Shown here piece after piece: positions 25,101 through 35,600 of a stretch of 64,000 bases of DNA (its first letter is position 1; each line of letters starts with the position of its first letter). The notes below the pieces were generated by a model that saw nothing but the letters and a program-made list of their open reading frames with translations, was not told where the DNA came from and made no database searches. The stretch comes from Lytechinus variegatus (Eukaryota > Echinodermata > Echinoidea > Temnopleuroida > Toxopneustidae). Position numbers and translations under genes: made by a program. The DNA is taken from NCBI RefSeq assembly GCF_018143015.1, contig NC_054742.1, forward strand, positions 12,569,632 through 12,633,631, written 5' to 3'.

Positions 25101-25715
25101 TGAATCCATTCAAGGCTCTCCCTAAAAACTACTTGTTTAATAGATGGTTGTGGGTCAGTGAGTTGGAAGTGCACACCAGTTATGATTATTAGTATTAGTT
25201 GCATTAGCTGTGACATTTCTCCTTCGAAGTATTTTCTTTCTTTTCTTTTGATCCCAAGTGTAAACCATAGACAGACCACAGTGCACTTAGAACACCCATA
25301 GTTTGCGCCTTATTCAATGTCACGTATTCTTAAACATTGTTCAACTAGTGTTACAACGTTTGATAATTTTAAAAACCCAAATTGCTTAATGTTGATAGGC
25401 TTTCTAAAGTAGACATATGCTTCAAAATGTAGATTGTATATCTTTCCATGATGAGATACAATAAAGAAAGTTAAGCAATGATGTCCAAAGTTGGTTTGAT
25501 TAATGTTAATATCTTCAAGGTCGAAGTATTACATAATACTCAAAAGTGTGATTTCATCGAAAATGTTACAAAATCTCTTTGTATAAAAGCTATACATCTA
25601 GAAATAATAACATTAAGAAAGAACGATCAACGCTGTATTCTTTTATCATAAGTTGCGCTGATGAAGAAGTGACTATTTGAAGGTCTACCCTGGAGTATTC
25701 ATAGAGTTATTTTAG

Positions 25716-25847
25716 CGATCAAAATGTGTCTTGGAATGATGATGGTCCGTCGATAGGACAAACTGTCTATCATGACACCAAACACCAAAAGCCTGTCATT
25801 CAGCTTCCAGGAAAGCCTGTGAAGATTACATCAAAAGAAAGAGAAAG
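25716..25847 (+). CDS. Orphan internal exon, unknown protein
   Basis: 132 bases between GAGTTATTTTAG and donor GTAAGA, phase 2 at both ends. It encodes 43 full codons with no Met: D-Q-N-V-S-W-N-D-D-G-P-S-I-G-Q, then T-V-Y-H-D-T-K-H-Q-K-P-V-I-Q-L-P-G-K-P-V-ending K-I-T-S-K-E-R-E. Composition (polar, proline and lysine-rich, few runs) is unlike the junk frames nearby. An in-frame stop lies just upstream of the acceptor. No partner exon was found and no family recognised. It could be an alternative or lone exon of a gene spanning this gap. Confidence 0.45.
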
Positions 25848-26429
25848 GTAAGAAGAATCGATAAAAATGAGTAATATAGATTTATTTCAGTTTCATTTGT
25901 TTATCTATTTAACCAAGAAGCCTACCTCGACCAATAAAGTGTTGAATTTAAGTTTACCATTGTCATTTCACTTTGATGGTCGAAAAATATAAAATCATGA
26001 AACCAATACAAAGTTATTTACTTTTGTAATTGAAATCAATCCCTGCATGTTATTTTGTTAATGAAGTTAATTCGATTGATTAATTTCTTAAACTTGCAAA
26101 TTTAATTTCAAAAGCATTTTCTTCTCCCCTATTATGTCATTTTAATTTTTTTTGCCAAATTCAAACTGTTTAAACATAAATTGATTTGATAAAAACATCA
26201 GATATAATAACACATTCAAACAGTGCATCCCATACAAAACAAGTGGAACGCGTCTGGCAGTCTCGCCTGCATTACGCAATTCGATATAACAGCAGTGCTT
26301 CCTTTGAAACAGCTAATGAATAATTATTCACAAAAGAAAACACCAATATGATAATAAAATATTATGTCCATTGACCAAAATGAGATCATTTGACCAAAGA
26401 CATGTGCAAAACAATCATTCATACTTGTT

Positions 26430-26840
26430 TACCCTTATGTTGATGTTTCATGAGCTTGATCCATAAACTTCATTAGTAATGAGGCCAATTCAACACATAC
26501 TCCCAACACGGCCAGAGTACATTGCCGGTTTAATGACCTTTGATCTTGGCCATGTTCCTGAAATGCACACATATACATGGCTGATCTTATGTCCAAGTTT
26601 CATGAAGTAGCTCCATAGACTTTTAAAATTATTCCCCAAATACCCCCGACATTATCAAAGATTGTGAACAATAAACGGCCTTTGACCTTGGTAATGTGAA
26701 CTGAAACTAGCACAGGATGTTCAAAGATACTTGATTGCTCTTACACCCAAGTTTCATGAACCAGATCCATAAAATTTCAAAGTTGTGATGACAATTTTTA
26801 AACTACCTCCGATATGGCCAAAATTCATTGACCCTAAGTA
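26430..26840. repeat. Tandem array of a ~160 bp 'TGGCCAAAGTTCATTGACC' unit
   Basis: Three degenerate units, each with (A)TGGCCAAA-TTCATTGACC, TTTGACCTTGG-CATGTGA and CCAAGTTTCATGAA-TAGATCC. A single unit is inside the RTE LINE at 14.5 kb. Confidence 0.75.
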
Positions 26841-27284
26841 AACAAAAACTAAACTGAAAATTATCGATGATTTATCATAACATATACAATCACAATTACA
26901 TTAGAAGAATGACCTATCATTGTGAAGGTCTCTTCTTTTGTTTAGTATATGGGCGATTCCAAGCAAATGCGAACATTTTCCATAAATATAAAGGGTGATC
27001 ATAATTAGCCTCAAGTTTGTTTCCTTTGTTTCGGGACTAAACATATTTGATTTTACTTAATTTTGATTGAACAGAAAACTATTGTTTGTTTTGTAAAATT
27101 TTCAGTTGGAAATCTGAAGGTCGTCATTTTACATGAAATTAGAATAAAATTTTCAAACATAAGATGTGGAAAGGTTTTAAAAAAATGTCAAATTTGTAGT
27201 GCCCGACAAAGTGTTATGCGACTGACCGGGGTATTTGTATTTACAAAATATATATATATGTGTGTGTATATTCCAGCCATGGTG

Positions 27285-27480
27285 TAATATCCTTCAGCAG
27301 ACGTAAATGGGTACCCGGCATTAATTCCTTGAGTGGACTGAGCGCTAAAAGGCAGCTCGAGCTAAATTCGGGGTAATAATAATAATAAGTAATGCGCCTC
27401 GGAATAGATTATTTATCGATAAATGGCGCTATATAAATGGCTACTATTAATACTATTATAATTATTATTATTATACACAC
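27285..27480 (+). mobile_element. SINE 3' part
   Basis: Shares GGGTACCCGG, CTGAGCGC, AGCTCG-GCTAAA-TCGGGGTAAT and a closing ATT run with the full SINE at 48016-48287. The tRNA head is replaced or lost. Confidence 0.65.
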
Positions 27481-27623
27481 ACAACACACACGCACACACA
27501 CCCGAGTTAAAACAATGGAAAGTGGTACTAGTAAATTGCTATTTGCTCGAGCAAGTTTGTAACTTAGATATCCATCTTTCATCTTTTATTTGAGACCATG
27601 TGCATAAAATATAATGGTTAAAG

Positions 27624-28227
27624 CCCGATAGTCCGCGGTCCGATACTCTGCGATTCGTTAGTCCGCGGGTCCGATAGTCCTCGGTGTGTGTAAAATTATG
27701 ATCAGGATATGGTGATATCAAAATTTTATGTCATCGGGAGGTAAAAAGGTCAAATGATACGAGTCTATGGGGTTCTATAACGATAACCCAAAGGAAAATC
27801 GCCCCTGACAACTACACTTCAAGGAAAATATTATCTCCATATTTTCATCGAAGGGGAATGTTCCCTCCCCCCCCGGAAGATTTACCCTCTTTACGTCAAT
27901 TACCTCTAGTACGAAGCCTTTAAAATGCCATCGACTTGACGACATCAAGAGATACGTTATCTTGCCGAGCCGACTTTTGAAAAATTGCATGTTGATATGG
28001 CGAGAGTATTATCTTGCCAAGTCCACTTATAAAAAGTTATATGTCAACATGGCGAGATATTTTCATCTTGCTAAGTGGACTTATAACAAGTTATATGTCA
28101 GTATGGCGAGAAATCTTGATTCTCGCCGAGACTTAACAGTTTATATCTCGCCATGTCGACATATCGACTTGGCAAGATAGAATAGGACTATCGGACCCGC
28201 GGACTAACGGACCCATGGACTATCGGG
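27624..28227. mobile_element. MITE with inverted ends and internal 'TATGGCGAGA' tandem units
   Basis: Ends CCCGATAGTCCGCGG and, inverted, CCCGATAGTCCATGGG, each followed by GTCCGATAGTCC. From about 27970 to 28185 a unit of about 60 bp (AAGTTATATGTCAACATGGC, GAGATATTTTCATCTTGC) repeats about three times. Confidence 0.82.
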
Positions 28228-29570
28228 ATGTCGCCAATATAATTGACGTATGGTCGATAAAAAGTTGCATAAAAACATGATTAATTTCTAGCTAATAGAC
28301 GAATCATTAAAAAAAGTATTTTCATCAAAGCGGCAATGTACTACCGGTATATTCGCGGTCAGTGTGATATTGTGGTTAGCTTGAATGGTAATCATGTTTG
28401 AATTCCTTATTTAAAATTGCTTGAAATTATTTTTGATTAAAAAAGGCAGGGGCAGCAGAATGTTGGGAGGGGGTGACCCACTTAAAATAAAAACAACCTT
28501 CTGAGCAAAAAAATGCTTTCTCCCCTACACATGGAAAACATGATATGCCCCTTGTCTGTTTGGCACTGCCCCTTCAAACATATTCCGCGTCCCCTGTGAA
28601 ATACCCTGTGAAATGTAAAGACGAGTGAAACGAGAGAAGTTGATATAAAGATTATTAAATTGTAACATTGAATTCCCATAATTATAGACTCTATAGCCCG
28701 CAACAAAAAGGGCTTTAATCCTTCACCTGAACAAGATTCACCGTTAGCACGGTTAGCCTATTGTCTGCTGCTTTGTTGGAAAAACGAAATGCTTCCTTTT
28801 CTTCGAATTGGTAGAAATTAAGCATGTTTTAATGCGACTTTTTCTTGACCATGCCTATTTCATATTTAACGTATAAGGTTTCAAATGGAAGAGGAAAAAA
28901 TATGGATATTCAAGTTATAAATCTGTTTGCCGAATAGATATAATAGCAGTATATAGAAGCCAGAAAAACTCACTCAAAATCGTAAATAAACTTTGGTTAC
29001 ACAAGCTTCCATTTTTCTAATTCAGTCGAGCGTGCATTATGAACGTTGAGATTAACCCAAGATGAAAGAAGAGAAGTAAATCTTTCAATTCATGTACATT
29101 TTCATGAAGCAAATTTATCATCATGATAGGTAAAATGACACAGAATCACGGTTTCCTTTTCTGGGAGTACGCACTGTATATATACATGTATATACATGTA
29201 TATATACATACATACATACACGCGTACGTACACACATACATACATACATACATACGTACATACATACATAATATAGTACTAATTATAACTTCTTTTCTTT
29301 TTCATCGAATGTCAAATGCTAGTTTGCGTTGTGTCTAATGTGGTTGAATGAGAAAAATTCAAAATCTTTTTCTATAAGGAATAATTGTTTTGTAACCTTG
29401 ATGCTTTTGTTGATCATGCATTCCCAGAATATGTGAGTCCAATATTCTATAAGAGTTAACATTTTAAAGAAGAATAGATCTATGCGTCATCTTATTATTC
29501 AAATGAGCAGTATATTTAGAAAAGATAACGTCAGACCGCTTTGTCAATAATTTTTTTAAAATATCAAAGT
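28228..29570. other. Interval downstream of gene B
   Basis: Includes a (TACA)n tract at 29168-29270. No poly(A) signal for gene B could be placed with confidence. Nothing else seen. Confidence 0.4.
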
Positions 29571-29648
29571 TCACGCGAATTTATGAACTTTGTCTTCTCT
29601 TTTTTTATCATTGTCTATTTTCTGCAGATCATCATTCCATTTTTTTAC
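29571..29648 (-). CDS. Gene B exon 5 (tentative terminal exon)
   Basis: After CTTTATAG the frame reads V-K-K-W-N-D-D-L-Q and runs 25 codons to a TGA. The V...W and W-N-D resemble gene A's V-I-M-R-W-V-D-Y, but W is at codon 4 rather than 5 and the tail is longer. The acceptor has a weak pyrimidine tract. It is the best candidate found between 25 and 30 kb. Confidence 0.42.
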   Translation of the reverse strand, partial: VKKWNDDLQKIDNDKKREDKVHKFA

Positions 29649-32600
29649 CTATAAAGTACTCGCTTTCTTATTGAATCAATTTGATTTCATATACGTCAGG
29701 ATTCCCTAAAATGAGGTGTATAAGCTTTGAATGATTTCCTATACATGTGGCTTAATGTTTTCATTCGTGGCATCTAGGTCTGCATAGCGTAATTAGTCGT
29801 TTGTCTGAAGTATTATAAAAAGTATACAGCAAAACATTTAGGCCTGCATCAGGTCAGATCTAATTTATATATATATTTTTAAATCAGAGTCATTTAAGAC
29901 TTTATTTGTATTTTTCATTACAATTCTTCATGTCCTAATCAACCATTGGTTCTTTCCTCTCCCCCTCCCCCTCTCTCTCCCCCTCTCTCTCTCCTTCACA
30001 CTCTCTCCCTCTCCACATACATACACACCCTTACATACACCCACTCCCACACACACCCTGTCTGTCACTCCTTCTTTCTTTCCTTATCGTTATTCTTACC
30101 TGAATAATTCGATCTTTGCCTTCTTCTGACAGCAATTCAAAGAAGGAATCTAGGAGGCATGTTTGGCTGCTCACTACAGGAATATACTAAAATACAAGAA
30201 TAAAGATAAAAAATAATAATAAAAAGGTGTTTCGATATCTTGAAAAACATTGTCGATGGGTTCTCTTTTCCCGATTTTCTTCGTCAGTATTCTTCAGAGT
30301 TTTTATTTAATCAGACCATGAAAACGTGTGGTAAAAAATCGTTCTTCAAGTCACTTTGATAATTTACTAAATTTACTTACTCACTATGACCCGCACGTCT
30401 CTCCTCCCGATATTACCCATGCTGATTGGGGGAGTGCAGCTGGACCACTTCGTCGGGGTTTCCACCTATACCAATAGTACAGTGGGTTCATAGCGTGCAA
30501 ACGTGGTTACCCAAATAAAAACGCTTGATTTCAAGTTTCTTGCAAATTCCATCTATGTTAGATGTGAAATGAGTAGGCTTACATAATAGTAAGTCTTCAA
30601 TTCCCTCCTAGCCATCCTAGAGCCTCGATTCCCGGCAAAGATATTTTCGGCCTCGCAGGGAGGATAGCTATGAAAAACTTTGATTTTAGTTACGACTTAA
30701 ATGTTTCTCTTTCATAACAACTTAAATCCTTTTCTAATCAAAATATGAACATAAGTATTTGTATGGAAGTACAAAGTTTATTTGTGTCTACTAGATTTTT
30801 GCTGACATGACTTAAAAGGAAATAATGGCTATATTTCTTTTAACGTTACTTTCCCTATGTCGAATATATTATGGTGTTTATATTCCAAGAACAATGACGG
30901 CGTCTTAGTTCCACAAATCAATATATTCATATTTACATTATCTTTTGACACTGCTTCATGATCTTCTGGTTCCAGACTGAAGGATCGCTTTCCCACTAGC
31001 AGAAAATGAAAGAAAGAAAATGCAATTAATACTTGTCATTATTACTGAATTCGTCAAAAAAATTGAGATTCACGTCTTTAATCCTAATGCGATTCGTATC
31101 AACAATTATGGAAGCATCAAACGGAAAGGATATGAATCCATACACTACTCCTTGTTGCCAAGGTTACAATCTGTAAAATTATTTTGTTACTAGCTATCGT
31201 ATGCTCTAAAATCTGTTCATAATGTCATGGTAACTACGTTGTGATTGCATGTTGGATTATTACAGTATATGAAATTATTTACTAACATAGCTTTTTAAAA
31301 AGAAATTTTGATGCTTTAAAATTGTACAAACAAGATATGTTATGTGAACTTCGTAAAAACTTTAGTGTGATATAAGTGGGAATTATTTCAAAATTGTACA
31401 CATCGAAGCCAAAATTTTGATATTCTAATCTTGGTCGGTTAGCATAGCAGCCATTTCGTTTTCATACACTGTGGTAAACGGGTCAGATTTGATCCGGAAA
31501 TTACTCTGCCATTCCCATACTCCGCGCACAAAATGACCCACAATAAACCCCAGTCTGACTATTTATTTTGTGGGTCAGATCTTGCCCCCTTTTTGGTGGA
31601 ATTACTCCGGTCATCTTTTTTTTAACCCAGAATGGAGTGTGGCCGAGCGAATTGCAATGATGAGACAAGCAATCATTTCCGAGGCAATTCGAATCTCTCC
31701 TGAACTTATGTTTAAAATGTGATTTTACTTACATTATATTCCATATCAGAAAAACCTGGTTATCGAAATCAAAGGGAGGACATTTCTTTAGATATAACAC
31801 ATATCGACTGAATTGATATGGTTGAAATCAGGAATACAAGCCAAAGCGCTTCGTGTTTTGATTTCAGAGTTGTTTGTGTTTATTTCCAATAAAAACGCAC
31901 ATGGATATAAATTAGAATAATATTTTGAACGTTCAATGCACTTACGGGTAAGATAAAAATAATGATAGAATTATGAATGATAATAATGATAACAATAATA
32001 ATAATCACTATTATTATTATTTTCATCATCATTATGATTATTATCATTATTATCATTATAACAAGTGCATAATACAATGTTTCTATAGCACTGCATGCAG
32101 TACACCAAAAAAACGAATTTCAATCTCATATAGTAAATAATGCAATAAATTCAATTTTGTGCATACTTCCGATAACTGATAAATGTTAACTTGAGAGATC
32201 ATCGAAAAGTAAAAAACTAAAGTGATTTCCTCGACTGGGTATCATGGATAATAATTAACTGCTCCAGGAGGCATTTCTATTTCTACATGCAAGTCTCAGC
32301 TATATAGGCATCTGCAAGTATGTATAGGTATGTCAGACCACCCTCCGTGTGTTTCATCAGTGGAATTCAAATTTTAGTCGAAATAAAATGACTGTATCTG
32401 CAAATGCTCAGATTATAGCTTATGTGATTGATATTTGAGCATTCACTTGATTCAAACGCAAGGACATAGTTAAAAAAAGATCCTTGAAAATAAAAAGATT
32501 AGTCTACATCGATGTTCTTCATCTTGTAAGTAATTCAAAATTGTAGGTATAACCTTCACCCTGCCTAAACTATATCAATGTGAAAACCACTGATATATTC

Positions 32601-35600
32601 CGTCTCCGACAAGAAGAAACAGAGCTTGACTTCTTATTCTCTATGAGTTGATGTATGGTAAAATTTCGAGGGCGATTTCGATCGCTTTGCTTTTACGTTA
32701 TCAAGATGAAACTAGCGAAGCGACTCGAACGCGCCTCCGAACTTTTCCGAAAACTGCCGAAAGAAGATTACCTCTGTTGCTGAATGTCATAGAAATCCCA
32801 TTATCATTAAGAACTCTGGAAAGCTAGGTCTGCATAATTTGAGAAATGTCATAACAAATTCAAATATGTCATATAGTGTGGCACAAATATTCATCATGAT
32901 TGCACTGCCTGTGAACAAAGTTTTCAATGGTTATATAGGAAATCTATAACTCTCTTTATACATGGTAAAATATTGGCAGGTACAAAAGTAGACATTGATG
33001 AAAATTAAATTTCTTAAATTTAATACAGCCGTACAAGATTATTGCTTTGAAATAAGATACTTACAAGCACATGTCCGAATGCAGGAGAGTGTGGCACACG
33101 ATCTGCATTCTAAAAGTGAAGGTACAAATAAAAATGATTTCAGAATAAGACAGGATTTATGATGCTCTGATTGATTTCCTTCAAAATCCGTTGTCCATCC
33201 CACTTCCCTTACCAATTCCCCATGACCCCCCCCCTCTCTCTCTCTCGCACTTTCGCACACACACACACGCACACATACCCTTACATACATTTTCTGTCCC
33301 CCTCTTTCTCTCTCTCTCTCCTTTTTCTTCTATTCACCGAGTGTCTCGTTTATAGTTTGTCTTGTCTAAAAAAAAAAGTCATCCGATCACGAATTGCATT
33401 GTCAGTTTCATAATCATCACGTCTTCATTTACAGACATAAACATACCCATTCCGAAATAATCACCGTCGATCACCCACAAATCAATGTCTTTTTGAATTG
33501 TCAGGCTTTAAATTGTGTATTTTGTTTATAATATCTGTAATAATCTTCCAAAATGGAACACTAAATAATTCAAGACACTATAATGATTCAATTTGTAACT
33601 CATTCATGATTCATTGATATCATAACAAAGAGATGATAACAGCCTAATTATGTCATCAAGAATATTAGATCGAAGTTTCATGCATTGAATGATAAGTATA
33701 TTATTCATCTATTTAGAAGGAATCTTAATTATCCCGTATTGCGGGTCATTGACATCAATGACTTCAATTAAACATACATGCACAGCATAATCAAAATTAC
33801 TTTCCTTTCGTTGAAATGTTCACATTTCTACTAAATATAAGCAACAAATAAAAACTACTTGTTCACACACATGCAATACAATTGAACCAAGTTACATAAA
33901 TTTTAAATAGATAACAAACCCTTATGGAAAGATCGCACTATAACCACACTATTCAACACAATGTGTACCACAGTGTGTGACACATATGTGCAATATATGT
34001 TTTGGGGACGTGTGGTAACAAAATTTACCACATGGTTTTATCACTATGTGGTTACTATATGATTTGGGGGCGTGTGGCAACCCTGTATTTACCACATGGT
34101 TACCATAACCCTGCCTCAATTCATAATCTCAAAAAATAATCTTGTTTCGATGGAACGAGGCGAGTGTCGAACCTCTGCCAGCAAAATAGAATAACCTTAA
34201 CATTAGCGCATGATCCTACCAATTCCGCCACACCAGTCGAACTGCTTAGTGTGCGGGTTCAAAATTACGCTTTATTTTGTTTCATGCATGGGGTGTAGTC
34301 TGACTGAATAAGCCTTATTGAAAACTGAAGAGTCTGCAGAGTCGACTCCAATAGAGGCTTAACCGTTTTGGTTTTAATGCACGAATTAAATATGGCTCGC
34401 AAGCATCGGTATATCGCATTAGTTCTGTGCATATCGAGTAAGGCTTATACTTGGAGTCACCTGATTGCTGATTTGGCAAATACACGTTAAAGTTGATGAT
34501 AATGAGTATTAATTATCATGTTTATCAAACACAATAGTTTTGTGGTGTAAAGAGTTTAATGCTTTTATGCGGTTTTCTTTTATTGCTTTTTAATGCTTGT
34601 GTTGCTTGCATAATTTTTTATCAGCATGAACGCATCATGATTTGTCAATACCTCCGATACAAAGGAGGTTTGTTCAAATAAATAAATTTTTAAAAAGTAG
34701 ACCTGATGATAGTTAACATATTAGAATAAAAGATTATGATAGTAATGACAATGATGTAAACAAAATAACAACAATAATAATAGTCACCATAAAGAAAACG
34801 TTTGATGAATATTCTGAAAATGTGATTGCTCGGTAAATTTAATCTGGTCATTCAGATAGAACTAAACATTTACTCGATTTTTAACTTCACTTCATATTAA
34901 CGTGTTCATTCAAGTTTGCTCCTTGTAGACTGATAAATACATTTTAAAAACTAAGTCACTGATTATAATTTCTATGTTTGCCCTTCTCGTACTCTTATTC
35001 TCACTAATTTCAACTGTCAATTTTCTGTGACCCTCCACATATTATGCTAGCCCTTTACCCCTTTTCTACCATTTTTCTAGAAAGACAAATACTTCATTTT
35101 CAGTTTGTTAATGTTTGTTTCTCCCTTGTATGTTTTTGTCCTTGTATGTTCTATTTTGTATCCCTTCTTTTTCTAACTTTATTGGGCAGAAACTTCTAAG
35201 AACCAACATATCTTTTACGCCCGTCCACACTCGAAGCCTGTTCTATACATCATTTTACTGGATTGTCATTTTCGTTTCTTTGTATTGTTCTTTCTTGCTA
35301 TATGTAACCTTATATAATGTTATTTTTATCGAGTGAAATCAATAAATAAATTAAATTGAATGCATGACGTCATAGTGATGTGATAAATTAATGAATGATT
35401 TGAAACCAAACAGTGTGATAACACCTTTGGATAACACTATGAACACACGCAAGGTTTACACACAGTTCAGCATTACACCGTATAGTAAGTATACGAAGTT
35501 TATTTTAGTATGCTAAGTCTGTGGAGATGATTATGTAGTAAATGAACGGTCTAAACTCTCGCAGTGTGACAACACTATGAACACAGGGAGCTTACACATT

